Shown piece after piece: positions 46,303 to 55,284 of a DNA stretch of 64,000 nt. The first letter of the stretch is position 1, and each line of letters begins with the position of its first letter. The translations under genes were made by a program, and so were the position numbers. Under the pieces are notes generated by a model. The model was given only the letters and a program-made list of their open reading frames with translations. It was not told where the DNA came from and searched no databases. This DNA comes from Pseudomonadota bacterium (GTDB lineage Bacteria > Pseudomonadota > Alphaproteobacteria > Acetobacterales > Acetobacteraceae), in NCBI GenBank assembly GCA_021798915.1, contig JAJZBM010000006.1, positions 56,689 to 120,688 of the forward strand, in the 5' to 3' direction.

Positions 46303-46348
46303 TGCCAGAACGCGCCGCCGCACGATGATGCCAGAACGCGCCGCCGCA
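46297..46348. repeat. 26-bp tandem duplication over the azlD stop and MFS start
   Basis: Two perfect copies of a 26-bp unit beginning CGATGATGCCAG (46297-46322 and 46323-46348). The first copy carries the azlD stop and an out-of-frame minicistron MMPERAAAR (46299-46328). Its stop overlaps the MFS ATG at 46325. Confidence 0.85.
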
Positions 46349-47473
46349 CGGCTGATGCTGGCCGGGGCCAGTGCCACGTTTCTCGGCGTCGGCATGCAGC
46401 GTTTCGCCTATTCGCTGCTGCTGCCGGCAATGATCGGGGCAAACTGGCTCGGCGCCGGACAGGCCGGCGCGTTGGGCGCGGCCAATCTCGGCGGCTATCT
46501 CGTCGGCGCCCTGCTCGGCCCGCTGCTCGGCCAACGCCTCGGCCTCATTGCCACGCTCCGCGCCGCGATGCTGCTGGCCGCCGCGTGCTTTGCGCTCTGC
46601 GCGGTCAAGGGTGGGTTCCTCTGGTTCCTGGTCTGGCGCATTCTCGCCGGCGCCGCGGGTGGCGCGCTGATGGTGCTGGCCGGGCCCGCGGTTCAGGCGA
46701 CGATCGTGCCGCGCTGGCGAGGGTTGGCTGCCGGCCTCACCTTCACCGGGGTCGGCAGCGGCATCGTGTTCGGCGCGCTGGTGGTGCCGTTTCTGCTGCG
46801 CGACGGGCTCGCCGTCACCTGGTTCGCGCTCGGCATGGCGGGGCTTTTCGTCACCGTCGCCGCATGGCGGTTATGGCCCGCCGCCGCGCCGGTCGCGCGT
46901 CGGTCGCTGTTCGCCGGCACCCGCCACCCGGCATCGTTGCGCCTGATCGCCGCCTACGCCATGGCCGCCGCCGCCGCGACGCCGCATATGCTGTGGTGGC
47001 CCGATTTCATCACTCGCGGCCTCGCCCGGGGGAGTACCGCCGGCAGCGCGTTCTGGCTGCTGTTCGGCGTGAGCGCCGCCGCCGGCCCGGCGTTGTGCGG
47101 CCGCCTCGCCGATCTTCTCGGCCTGCGCCGGGCGCTCGCGCTCGCCCTCGTCGCCCAGGTATTCGATACCGCACTCCCGCTTCTGTGGCACGCGAGCGGG
47201 GCCTTGGCGGTCTCCACGATTCTTGCCGGGGCGACCGCGACCGGGGTTTCCGGGCTGTTCCTGCTCCGCACCCGCAGCGTCGGCGGCGAGGCCGCGCCGG
47301 GTCTCTGGAGCCTTGCGACCGCGGCTTACGGCGCGGCGCAGACCGCGGTCGGGTTCCTGCTCGCCTGGCTCTATGCCGTGACCGGCAGCCATTTGCCGCT
47401 GTTTGCGATCGGCCTCGCCGGCGCGGTGCTGACCCTGCCGCTCGCCGATATCGGGCCGCGACGCCAGAGCTGA
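46325..47473 (+). CDS. MFS transporter, YbfB/YjiJ-like
   Basis: 382 residues with about 12 hydrophobic helices. MQRFAYSLLLPAMIGANWLGAGQAGALGAANLGGYLVGALLG is the characteristic N-terminus of the YbfB/YjiJ family, and RILAGAAGGALMVLAGPAVQ and GLTFTGVGSGIVFGALVVPFLL follow. Substrate unknown. Likely in the recX-azlC-azlD transcript. Its start lies in the second copy of the 26-bp duplication. Confidence 0.85.
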   Translation: MMPERAAARLMLAGASATFLGVGMQRFAYSLLLPAMIGANWLGAGQAGALGAANLGGYLVGALLGPLLGQRLGLIATLRAAMLLAAACFALCAVKGGFLWFLVWRILAGAAGGALMVLAGPAVQATIVPRWRGLAAGLTFTGVGSGIVFGALVVPFLLRDGLAVTWFALGMAGLFVTVAAWRLWPAAAPVARRSLFAGTRHPASLRLIAAYAMAAAAATPHMLWWPDFITRGLARGSTAGSAFWLLFGVSAAAGPALCGRLADLLGLRRALALALVAQVFDTALPLLWHASGALAVSTILAGATATGVSGLFLLRTRSVGGEAAPGLWSLATAAYGAAQTAVGFLLAWLYAVTGSHLPLFAIGLAGAVLTLPLADIGPRRQS

Positions 47474-47519
47474 GCCCGCACGCTCTCCCGATGCGCGCGG
47501 CGGCGCTCATCTGGTCATG

Positions 47520-47545
47520 AAAAAGGGGGTGTTACCCCCCTTTTC
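47520..47545. terminator. bidirectional terminator between the MFS gene and petC
   Basis: AAAAGGGGG pairs with CCCCCTTTT around a short loop (47521-47544). A-tract and T-tract flank it on both sides, suiting the convergent MFS and bc1 operons. Confidence 0.85.
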
Positions 47546-47593
47546 GTAACCCCGCGCCTGACCCGGAGCAATGCCTCGAGTCAGTATCACTCG

Positions 47594-48421
47594 TCAGTGA
47601 AGATCAGACCACACCCGGCGCTTGACCGCATAAGTGACGCCGGTCAGGAAAATCAGGAACAGGATGATCCGGACGCCGGTCTGTTTGCGCTCTTCCATCT
47701 CCGGATTGGCCGCCCAGGTGAGGAAGGTGACGACATCCTTGGCTTCCTGATCGAGCGTCGGCTTCACGCCATCGGTATATTGCACCGAGCCTTCCTGAAG
47801 CGGCTGCGGCATGGCGATCTGATGGCCGGGGAAATAGGTGTTGTAGTTCATCCCCGACATCAGCTTCACCCCGGGAGGCGGATCGGCATAGCCGGTGAGG
47901 ATGGCGTAGAGATAATCGGCGCCGCCTTCGCGGGCGAGTTCCAAAACCGACTGATCGGGCGGAAGCGCGCCGCCATTGGCCGCGCGCGCCGCTTGTTCAT
48001 TGGGAAACGGCGCCTTGAAGTGATCGGAGGGCTTGCCCGGCCGCTCGATCGGCTGGCCTTGATCGTTCACGCCGCCCGGCACCTGAACGCTGGCGGCGAT
48101 CGCCTTGATCTGATCCTCGCTGAGCCCGATGCCTTCGAGATTGCGATAATAGAGCTGGTCCATCGAATGGCAGTTCGAACAGACCTGCTGATAGATCAGA
48201 AATCCGCGCTGCGCCGAGGCGCGATCATAGGTGCCGAACGGGCCGTTAAAACTCCAATCGATGTGCGGGAGCGGCGGCACCGGGATATCGGCGGTGCTGA
48301 TCTCATGCGCCGGCGCTTTTGCTGCCGGCTTGTCGCCGGCTTGTGCCCAGGCGGCGGAAGCCAGCGTCGCGGCGCAAGCGGCGGCGGCCACGGACAGGCT
48401 GAGACGTTTCAGGCCACGCAT
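47594..48421 (-). CDS. petC: cytochrome c1 of the bc1 complex
   Basis: 275 residues. A signal peptide (SLSVAAAACAATLASAAWA) is followed by the haem motif CSNCH in VCSNCHSMDQLYYRNL, and the C-terminal anchor IILFLIFLTGVTYAVKRRVW. The axial Met region is LMSGMNYNTYFPGHQIAMPQPL. Start ATG 48421 overlaps the petB stop. Third gene of petABC; carries electrons from the Rieske centre to soluble cytochrome c. Confidence 0.95.
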   Translation of the reverse strand: MRGLKRLSLSVAAAACAATLASAAWAQAGDKPAAKAPAHEISTADIPVPPLPHIDWSFNGPFGTYDRASAQRGFLIYQQVCSNCHSMDQLYYRNLEGIGLSEDQIKAIAASVQVPGGVNDQGQPIERPGKPSDHFKAPFPNEQAARAANGGALPPDQSVLELAREGGADYLYAILTGYADPPPGVKLMSGMNYNTYFPGHQIAMPQPLQEGSVQYTDGVKPTLDQEAKDVVTFLTWAANPEMEERKQTGVRIILFLIFLTGVTYAVKRRVWSDLH

Positions 48422-49686
48422 CACGCCTTCTCCATCGGCTTGGCGGTCGCACCACTCGGCATCTTGCCGCCACCGAGCACCGGCCGGCTGATACTCTCCG
48501 GCAACGGCAAGGGCCGCTCCAGCTTGCCGAGGATCGGCAGAATGACGAGGAAATGCAGGAAATAATAAAGCGTCGCGAGGCGGCCGATCACCACCCAGAC
48601 CCCCTGTGGCCGGTGCGCGCCGACGGCGCCGAGCGCGAATACCGAGATCACCAGGAGCCAGAACAACTGGCGATAGATCGGCCGGAAGCGCGCGCTCCTG
48701 ACCGGGCTGGTATCGAGCCAGGGCAGGACGAACAGCACCGCGATCGCGCCGAACATCATCATCACCCCGCCGAGCTTGTTCGGCACCGAACGCAGGATGG
48801 CGTAGAACGGCAGGAAATACCATTCCGGCACGATCTCGGCCGGTGTCTGCAGCGGATTGGCGGGGATGTAGTTATCGGGGCTCGCGAAGAAATTCGGCGC
48901 AAAAAACACCAGTAAGGCGAGCACGATGAAAAACACGCAAATCCCGACACTGTCCTTGATCGTATAGTAGGGATGGAAGGGGATGGTGTCCTGCGGGGTT
49001 TTGACCTCGATGCCGAGCGGGTTGTTGGAGCCCGTGATGTGCAGTGCGACGACATGCAGGAAGACGACGCCGACGATGACGAACGGCAGCAGGTAATGCA
49101 GGCTGAAGAAGCGGTTGAGCGTCGGGTTATCGACCGCGAAGCCACCCCAGAGCCAGGTGACGATGGATTTCCCGACCAGCGGGATAGCCGAGAACAGATT
49201 GGTGATGACGGTCGCGCCCCAATAGGACATCTGCCCCCAGGGCAGGACATAGCCCATGAACGCCGTTGCCATCATCAGCAGCAGGATCACCACCCCGAGC
49301 ATCCAGAGCAATTCCCGCGGCGCCTTGTAGGAGCCGTAATAGAGGCCGCGGAAAAGATGCACATAGACCACGATGAAGAACATCGAGGCGCCGTTCATGT
49401 GGGCGTAGCGGATCAGCCAGCCCCAGTTCACGTCGCGCATGATGCGTTCGACGCTGTCGAAGGCGAGCATCGAATTCGGTGCGTAATTCATCGCCAGGAA
49501 CACGCCGGTGATGATCATCAACACCAGATTGACCATCGCCAGGGCGCCAAAATTCCAAAAATAATTGAAATTCTTGGGCGTCGGGAAAGAGCCGTATTCC
49601 TTTTGCATCAGAGTGAACACCGGCATCCTGGTATCGATCCAGTTGATCACCGGGTTCTTGAAATCACTTTTGTTCAGGCCGACCAT
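48421..49686 (-). CDS. petB: cytochrome b of the bc1 complex
   Basis: 421 residues with eight or so hydrophobic helices. Haem ligands are His in the [25 protein letters not shown] helix and in [21 protein letters not shown]; the Qo-site PEWY appears as [18 protein letters not shown]. Catalyses quinol oxidation with proton translocation. Sits 29 bp after petA and overlaps petC by 4 bp or less. Confidence 0.97.
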   Translation of the reverse strand: MVGLNKSDFKNPVINWIDTRMPVFTLMQKEYGSFPTPKNFNYFWNFGALAMVNLVLMIITGVFLAMNYAPNSMLAFDSVERIMRDVNWGWLIRYAHMNGASMFFIVVYVHLFRGLYYGSYKAPRELLWMLGVVILLLMMATAFMGYVLPWGQMSYWGATVITNLFSAIPLVGKSIVTWLWGGFAVDNPTLNRFFSLHYLLPFVIVGVVFLHVVALHITGSNNPLGIEVKTPQDTIPFHPYYTIKDSVGICVFFIVLALLVFFAPNFFASPDNYIPANPLQTPAEIVPEWYFLPFYAILRSVPNKLGGVMMMFGAIAVLFVLPWLDTSPVRSARFRPIYRQLFWLLVISVFALGAVGAHRPQGVWVVIGRLATLYYFLHFLVILPILGKLERPLPLPESISRPVLGGGKMPSGATAKPMEKA

Positions 49687-49715
49687 CGCGCGCCACTCCG
49701 TTCCGAAAAACTGTC

Positions 49716-50303
49716 TCAGCCGATCTTGATCTTGGTGTCATTCTCGAAGGCGTAGGGCGGCAAATAGAGGTTGAGCGGCGCCGGCCCGTGCCGCACCCGG
49801 CCGGAAGTGTCGTACTGGCTGCCGTGGCACGGGCAGAACCAGCCACCCCATTCGCCGCGCGGGTCGGTCGGCTTATTGCCGAGCGGGATGCAGCCGAGAT
49901 GGGTGCAAATGCCGATCAGGACGATCCATGGCGCGTGCCCGGGCTTGACGCGATCGGCATCGGATTGCGGCTCGATCAGGTCGCTGAGCTTCACGTCTTC
50001 CGCCGCCTTGATCTCGGCGGCGGTGCGATGGCGGACGAAGATCGGCTTGCCCTGCCAGAGAACGGTGATGCCGGACCCTTCGGGGATCGGCGCCAGATTG
50101 ACCTCGACCGAGGAGAGCGCGAGCACGTCCTGGGACGGGTTCATGCTGTCGATCAGCGGCCAGGCAATCGCCCCCGCCCCGACCAGGGCGCCGGCGCCGG
50201 CGACCATTTTCAGGAAATCGCGCTTGGTGGTACCATCTCCCGGCCCGTGCCCGGCGCCGGAATGACCACCAGGATGAGAGGAGTGAGCGGCGGTATCGGC
50301 CAT
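49716..50303 (-). CDS. petA: Rieske iron-sulphur subunit of the bc1 complex
   Basis: 195 residues. A twin-arginine-like signal region ([28 protein letters not shown]; the second Arg is Lys, which is less usual for Tat) anchors it. The cluster ligands are CTHLGC and CPCHGS in the C-terminal domain. First gene of petABC. It is divergent from hemF, and the 250-bp gap between them (50304-50554) holds their promoters; I find no clear operator there. Confidence 0.96.
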   Translation of the reverse strand: MADTAAHSSHPGGHSGAGHGPGDGTTKRDFLKMVAGAGALVGAGAIAWPLIDSMNPSQDVLALSSVEVNLAPIPEGSGITVLWQGKPIFVRHRTAAEIKAAEDVKLSDLIEPQSDADRVKPGHAPWIVLIGICTHLGCIPLGNKPTDPRGEWGGWFCPCHGSQYDTSGRVRHGPAPLNLYLPPYAFENDTKIKIG

Positions 50304-50554
50304 CGTTACCTCGGTCCCCGCGCCTGTCGCGGAGTTATTGCCTTACAAAACATCACACAAGCCTCGACGCCCCGATTGCATCCGGGGGTGCCTTGCAGCT
50401 ATGAGCCGCGCGCATATTAGGCGCGCCCTTGAGCGACTGCAACAGACCCCCTGATAAAGCCCCCGTCAACCCCGGAACCGGGGTCGATATCCGGGTTCTT
50501 ACGCCGCCCCGTGACACCATCGACAGACTCCGCCGCCATTGCCATAACGCGGGC

Positions 50555-51460
50555 ATGATCGCGCCGCCTCCCCATCACGCCCTGCCCCATCATGCCCTGC
50601 AAGAGCCCGCCCGCGCCTGGTTCGAGGCGCTGCGCACGCGGATCTGCGCCGCTTTCGAAGCCATCGAGGACGAGGCCGGCCATGCCGATGCCCCGCCCGG
50701 CCGCTTCCATGCCACCTCCTGGCGCCGCCCGCCGGAAAGCGGCGCAACCGGGGAAGGCGATGGCGGCGGCGGCGAAATGCGGCTCATGCACGGGCGTGTC
50801 TTTGAAAAAGTCGGGGTCAATGTCTCCACCGTTTGGGGCGAATTCAGCCCCGATTTCGCCGCGCAAATCCCCGGCGCCGCCGAGGATCGGCGCTTCTGGG
50901 CGAGCGGCATCAGTCTCGTCGCCCATATGCGGAGCCCGCACGTGCCGGCGGTGCATATGAACACCCGCCTGATCGTCACCACCGAGGGCTGGTTCGCCGG
51001 CGGCGCCGACATCACCCCGGCGATGCCCGAAAGCGCCGCGGCGGCGGCCGATGCGGCGCTGTTCCATGACCGCCTCCGCGCCGCCTGCGACGGGTTCGAC
51101 CCCGATTATTATCCGCGCTTCAAAGATTGGTGCGACCGTTATTTCTATCTTCCTCATCGCGGCGAACGGCGCGGACTTGGCGGCATCTTCTACGACCATT
51201 TGCGAAGCGGCGACGCAGCGCGTGATTTCGCCTTCACGCGTGCGGTCGGCGAAGCGTTTCTCGACGTCTACCCGGCGATCGTCCGTCGCCGCATGCGGAC
51301 GCGCTGGACCGACGCCGAACGCGAGCACCTCCTCATCCGCCGCGGCCGCTATGTCGAATTCAACCTGCTCTATGACCGCGGCACCCTGTTCGGCCTCAAA
51401 ACCGGGGGCAATATCGAGGCGATCCTCATGAGCCTCCCCCCCGAGGTCCGCTGGCCATAA
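50555..51460 (+). CDS. hemF: oxygen-dependent coproporphyrinogen III oxidase
   Basis: 301 residues from ATG 50555, the usual HemF size. Signatures include [52 protein letters not shown] and [39 protein letters not shown]. It makes protoporphyrinogen IX for haem synthesis in the presence of oxygen, suiting a genome rich in cytochromes. A reading from 50429 would add 42 unrelated residues. Divergent from petABC. Confidence 0.95.
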   Translation: MIAPPPHHALPHHALQEPARAWFEALRTRICAAFEAIEDEAGHADAPPGRFHATSWRRPPESGATGEGDGGGGEMRLMHGRVFEKVGVNVSTVWGEFSPDFAAQIPGAAEDRRFWASGISLVAHMRSPHVPAVHMNTRLIVTTEGWFAGGADITPAMPESAAAAADAALFHDRLRAACDGFDPDYYPRFKDWCDRYFYLPHRGERRGLGGIFYDHLRSGDAARDFAFTRAVGEAFLDVYPAIVRRRMRTRWTDAEREHLLIRRGRYVEFNLLYDRGTLFGLKTGGNIEAILMSLPPEVRWP

Positions 51461-51539
51461 ACCGCGCCGCTGCCGTCGCGGCTTGTGGCCGGCGAATGGC
51501 ATCCCCTGTTGCCCCTCGCGCGGGCGGTTTTTCGTGTTT

Positions 51540-51557
51540 TTGGCATGAGGTTTGCTT
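51540..51557 (+). promoter_or_regulatory. sigma-54-type promoter of the ATP-grasp operon
   Basis: TTGGCATGAGGTTTGCTT matches the RpoN -24/-12 consensus (YTGGCACGrNNNTTGCW) at all positions but one (T for C in the -24 block), with correct GG-to-GC spacing. The start codon is 36 bp downstream. No upstream activator site was recognised. Confidence 0.6.
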
Positions 51558-51593
51558 TATTCTCCCTGTTCGATGTGGATAAGCGGGGAAACG

Positions 51594-53051
51594 ATGGCGC
51601 GGCCAGAGGGAGAATTGCCGGCGGCGGGGCAGGGGACGGACTTATCCGGGTTCGACGAAATGCATCATGCGGGGGCGTGCCGTGCCCCTTACGCGATGAT
51701 CCGCGATTGGCTTGAAGATCTGCCGCCCGATCTCCTCCGCCGCAAGCATGAGGAGGCGGAACTCCTGTTCCGCCGTGTCGGCGTCACCTTCGCGGTCTAT
51801 GCCGAAGGTGGCAACCCCGAGCGCACGATCCCCTTCGACATCATTCCGCGCGTGCTCGATGCCGACGAATGGATGTTTCTCGAACGCGGCCTCCGTCAGC
51901 GGGTGCGGGCGCTGAACGCGTTTCTCGTCGATATCTATCAGGGGCGCGAAATCCTCCGCGCCGGGCGGATACCCGAGGCGCTGATCCTCATGAACGCGGG
52001 GTTCCGCCCCGAGATGCAGGATTTCATGCCCGTCCACGGCGCCTATACCCATATCGCCGGCATCGATATCGTGCGCCTCGGGCCGCGCGAATTCTGCGTG
52101 CTCGAGGATAATTGCCGGGTGCCCTCGGGCGCTTCCTACATGCTGGAGAACCGTGAGGCGACGATGCGCCTGTTCCCCGGCCTGCTCGGGCGCCATCGCG
52201 TCGCGTCGGTCTCGCACTACCCCGAGGATCTGCTCGATACCCTGCGCTCGGTCGCCCCGCCGCATTGTCCGGGCGAGCCGACGGTCGCGCTGCTGACCCC
52301 GGGTGCCTTCAACAGCGCCTATTACGAGCATTCCTTCCTCGCCGACGAGATGGGGGTCGAGATCGTCGAGGGGGCGGATCTCTTCATCGAGGACAACATC
52401 GTCTTCATGCGCACCACCGAAGGGCCGCGTCGGATCGATGTCCTCTATCGCCGGGTGGATGACGATTTCCTCGACCCGCTGACCTTCCGCCCCGATTCGA
52501 CGCTCGGCGTCCCCGGCCTGTTCGGCGCCTATCGTGCCGGCAACGTGGCGCTGGCCAATGCCGTCGGCGCCGGCATCGCCGATGATAAATCGGTCTATCC
52601 CTATGTTCCGGAAATGATCCGCTTCTATCTCGGTGAGGCACCGCTTCTCGCCAATGTGCCGACCTTCGATTGCGGCCGCGCCGAGGATCTCGCCTATGTC
52701 CTCGCCCATCTCGACGCATTGGTGGTGAAGGAGGCGCGGGGCTCGGGCGGCTATGGCATGTTGATCGGCCCGCAGGCGAGCCGCGCCGAACGCGACGTCT
52801 TCGCCGCCCGCCTCCGCGCCTGCCCCGGTGATTATATCGCGCAGCCGACGCTCGCGCTCTCCACCTGCCCGACCTATGTGGAGAGCGGGATCGCCCCGCG
52901 TCATGTCGATCTTCGCCCCTTCGTCCTGGTCGGCAAGGAGATCCGCATCGTCCCCGGCGGGCTGACCCGCGTCGCGCTCCGCGAGGGGTCGCTGGTGGTC
53001 AATTCCAGCCAGGGCGGCGGCACCAAGGATACCTGGGTGCTGGACGCGTGA
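51594..53051 (+). CDS. circularly permuted ATP-grasp protein (type 2)
   Basis: 485 residues from ATG 51594 (GCGGGGAAACG upstream). The fold shows the permuted ATP-grasp features RTIPFDIIPRVLDADEW, ILMNAGFRPEMQDF, VLEDNCRVPSGASYMLENRE, DVLYRRVDDDFLDPL and VVKEARGSGGYGMLIGP. This family, with its alpha-E partner and a transglutaminase-like protein, was predicted by comparative genomics to make or modify a peptide; biochemical function remains open. It overlaps the next ATG. Confidence 0.92.
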   Translation: MARPEGELPAAGQGTDLSGFDEMHHAGACRAPYAMIRDWLEDLPPDLLRRKHEEAELLFRRVGVTFAVYAEGGNPERTIPFDIIPRVLDADEWMFLERGLRQRVRALNAFLVDIYQGREILRAGRIPEALILMNAGFRPEMQDFMPVHGAYTHIAGIDIVRLGPREFCVLEDNCRVPSGASYMLENREATMRLFPGLLGRHRVASVSHYPEDLLDTLRSVAPPHCPGEPTVALLTPGAFNSAYYEHSFLADEMGVEIVEGADLFIEDNIVFMRTTEGPRRIDVLYRRVDDDFLDPLTFRPDSTLGVPGLFGAYRAGNVALANAVGAGIADDKSVYPYVPEMIRFYLGEAPLLANVPTFDCGRAEDLAYVLAHLDALVVKEARGSGGYGMLIGPQASRAERDVFAARLRACPGDYIAQPTLALSTCPTYVESGIAPRHVDLRPFVLVGKEIRIVPGGLTRVALREGSLVVNSSQGGGTKDTWVLDA

Positions 53052-53995
53052 TGCTGAGCCGCACCGCCGACAGTCTGTTTTGGCTCGCCCGCTATATCGA
53101 GCGGGCGGAGAACGTCGCCCGTATCCTGACGGTTGGGCATCGCATGGCGAGCCTTGCCTACTCTTTGGGCGATGCGGGCAATGAGTGGCACTCGACGCTC
53201 CGCGCGGCGGGCTGCGAGGACGGATTTTTTGGCAAATACGAGATCGTCGAGGCCGAGGCGGTGATCGCCTACATGGTCTTCGACGCCGATAACCCCTCCA
53301 GCGTCTTCTCCTGCCTGGAAACCGCGCGCCGCAATGCTCGCGCGGTGCGCACCGCGCTCACCGTCGATATGTGGGAGGCGCTCAATCAGACCTGGATGCG
53401 GCTCCGCGATCTCGATCCAGCGGCGATCATCGCGCATGGCCTGATCGATTTTCTCGACTGGGTGAAAGAGCGCTCACTGCTCTTCAACGGTGCCTATGCC
53501 AACACCATGCTGCGCAATGACGCCTTCTTTTTCACGCGCCTCGGCACGTTTCTGGAGCGCGCCGACAGCACCGCACGCCTGCTCGACGTCAAATACCACG
53601 TTCTGCTGCCGCGCGATGAAGAGGTCGGCGGCGCCCTCGATTATTATCAATGGCAGGCGATATTGCGTTCGGTTTCGGCGTTGCGCAGCTATCACTGGAT
53701 CTATCACGACCGCCTGCAACCCTGGCTGATCGCCGAATTGTTGCTGCTGCGCCCGGAGATGCCGCGTTCGCTGCGCGCCTGCATGGAGCAGATCGCCCGC
53801 CATCTCGATCTCCTCGCCGACGCCTATGGCGGCAAACGCGGGGAATGCCATCGTCTCTCCGGCGAGATGTATGCGCGGCTGCGCTTCGGCCGGATCGAGG
53901 ATATTTTTCAGTCCGGTCTGCATGAATTCCTCGTCGCCTTTCTCGACCAGACGGCCCGTCTCGGCGGCGAGATCAGCCGTCTCTATTTGATGTGA
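53051..53995 (+). CDS. alpha-E domain protein
   Basis: 314 residues, almost all alpha-helical. Signatures MLSRTADSLFWLARYIERAENVARIL near the N-terminus and SVSALRSYHWIYHDRLQPWLIAELLLLRPEMPRSL are diagnostic. Always linked to circularly permuted ATP-grasp genes. Its ATG overlaps the ATP-grasp stop (TGATG), and the next gene starts 11 bp after its stop. Confidence 0.92.
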   Translation: MLSRTADSLFWLARYIERAENVARILTVGHRMASLAYSLGDAGNEWHSTLRAAGCEDGFFGKYEIVEAEAVIAYMVFDADNPSSVFSCLETARRNARAVRTALTVDMWEALNQTWMRLRDLDPAAIIAHGLIDFLDWVKERSLLFNGAYANTMLRNDAFFFTRLGTFLERADSTARLLDVKYHVLLPRDEEVGGALDYYQWQAILRSVSALRSYHWIYHDRLQPWLIAELLLLRPEMPRSLRACMEQIARHLDLLADAYGGKRGECHRLSGEMYARLRFGRIEDIFQSGLHEFLVAFLDQTARLGGEISRLYLM

Positions 53996-54006
53996 GCGGG
54001 GTGGGC

Positions 54007-54816
54007 ATGCGGTTGCGGGTAAGGCATGAGACCAGCTACCACTATGATGCGCCGGTGATGGCGATGAGCCAGTTGCTGCGCCTCGCCCCCCGCTCGCATG
54101 ACGGGCAGCGCGTGCTCTCCTGGCAGGTGCGCGCCGTGCCGGGCCGCCCGCTGCCTTTTTTCATCGACGGGTTTGGCAACATCGTCCATTGCCACGCGAT
54201 CAACCATCCCCATCGCGCGGTGACCATCCTGGTCGCCGGCGAAGTCGAGACGGCGGCGATGGACGGCGTCGTGCGCGGCACCGCCGAGCCCCTGCCGCCG
54301 CCGTTTTTCCTGCGCGAGACGAAGTTGACCGCAGCGGGGCCGGCGATCGTCGATTTCGCGCGCGGGATCGGAGGGGACGCTTCGGCGCTCACCGTCCTGC
54401 ACGCGCTGATGCGCGCCGTCGGCGAGCGGGTTGCCTATCGGCCCGGAACGACCGATGCCGCCACCGCCGCCGCCGAGGCGCTGACGCGCGGGGCCGGGGT
54501 CTGTCAGGATCACGCCCATATCTTCATCGCCGCCGCCCGCGCGCGCGGTATTCCGGCACGTTATGTCGGGGGGTATTTGTGGACCGGGATGGCACCGGAG
54601 CACGACCAGGCGAGCCATGCCTGGGCGGAGGCGTTCGTCCCTGATCTCGGCTGGGTCGGGTTCGACCCCTCGAACGGCGTTTGCCCGACCGAAGCCTATA
54701 TCCGCACCAGCGTCGGCCTCGATTATCTCGCCGCCGCGCCGGCGCGCGGGATCAGACGCGGCGATGCCGCCGAGACGCTGGCTGTCACGGTCGCGGTCAC
54801 CCCGGGCGATCAGTGA
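54007..54816 (+). CDS. transglutaminase-like cysteine peptidase/amidase
   Basis: 269 residues from ATG 54007 (family N-terminus MRLRVRHETSYHYDAPV); an in-frame GTG lies at 53992. The catalytic triad is visible: Cys in GVCQDHAH (residue about 168), His in SHAWAEAF and Asp in GFDPSNG. Third gene of the ATP-grasp/alpha-E operon, suggesting it trims or cross-links the product or target of the ATP-grasp enzyme. An IS remnant lies just downstream. Confidence 0.9.
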   Translation: MRLRVRHETSYHYDAPVMAMSQLLRLAPRSHDGQRVLSWQVRAVPGRPLPFFIDGFGNIVHCHAINHPHRAVTILVAGEVETAAMDGVVRGTAEPLPPPFFLRETKLTAAGPAIVDFARGIGGDASALTVLHALMRAVGERVAYRPGTTDAATAAAEALTRGAGVCQDHAHIFIAAARARGIPARYVGGYLWTGMAPEHDQASHAWAEAFVPDLGWVGFDPSNGVCPTEAYIRTSVGLDYLAAAPARGIRRGDAAETLAVTVAVTPGDQ

Positions 54817-54828
54817 GCCGCCCTTGGC

Positions 54829-54999
54829 GACATCGGGAATGATTTTTTTGCCGGGAGGTTCGGAAACTGAGCGCCATATGCAGATGGCCGCAAAATCGGC
54901 GGGAGCGTTGGCGGCCCGGACCCGGCTTTCGCCGTCGCGAAACGTCATGTCCATGACCCGATGCAGGCTGTTCTCGACGGTGACCAAGCCAAATGGCAT
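54829..54999 (-). pseudogene. ISAs1-type transposase remnant
   Basis: The minus strand encodes VENSLHRVMDMTFRDGESRVRAANAPADFAAI (54978-54883), resembling the C-terminal motif GIENSLHWVLDVTF...SRIRxGNAPxN of ISAs1-family transposases. The next stretch (HMAL...) continues in another frame after one missing base, so it is broken. The N-terminal two thirds are absent. Confidence 0.6.
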
Positions 55000-55082
55000 T
55001 GAGACCGGAAGAGGTTGAAGCCCTGCCGCCTGCCATCTTCAGAAATTTTGTGAGGTATAGCGGTCTAATTATTTGATTCAAC

Positions 55083-55128
55083 TGGTGCCGACGGTCAGGA
55101 TTGAACTGACGACCTACTGATTACGAAT
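55083..55128. repeat. distal attachment repeat (46 bp copy of the tRNA-Thr 3' end)
   Basis: 46 bp identical to 63874-63919, the 3' half of tRNA-Thr(CGT) including CCA. Identity stops at 55129, where the anticodon stem would continue, so this copy is not a working tRNA. Confidence 0.95.
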
Positions 55129-55218
55129 TTGAGAACCCTTGTTTCCTGGGGGTTTCCTGAGCCCTAACGCCTTGATTTTGCAGAAATCGACTTGTATGGT
55201 GTTTCCCTGAATTAGCCC

Positions 55219-55255
55219 CGATTTCCTTTCCGGTGCTACCCCGGTGCTACCCAGA
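55219..55255. repeat. left arm-type repeat
   Basis: 37 bp repeated at 63792-63828 with two mismatches. Its core is an 11-bp unit GGTGCTACCCC occurring twice in tandem. Such repeats inside the ends of an integrated element are likely integrase arm-binding sites. GTTTCCTG also repeats at 55141 and 55152. Confidence 0.65.
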
Positions 55256-55284
55256 ACAAACCGAAACGATCTCGGAAACCCGCC

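Noticed and set aside
53983..54999. 338-residue minus-strand frame across the transglutaminase gene
   Set aside because: Most of it is antisense to the clear transglutaminase gene; only its first part is meaningful, as a transposase remnant.
55083..55128. Second tRNA-Thr gene
   Set aside because: Only 46 bp of the 3' half are present; the anticodon stem and 5' half are missing, so it is an attachment repeat.
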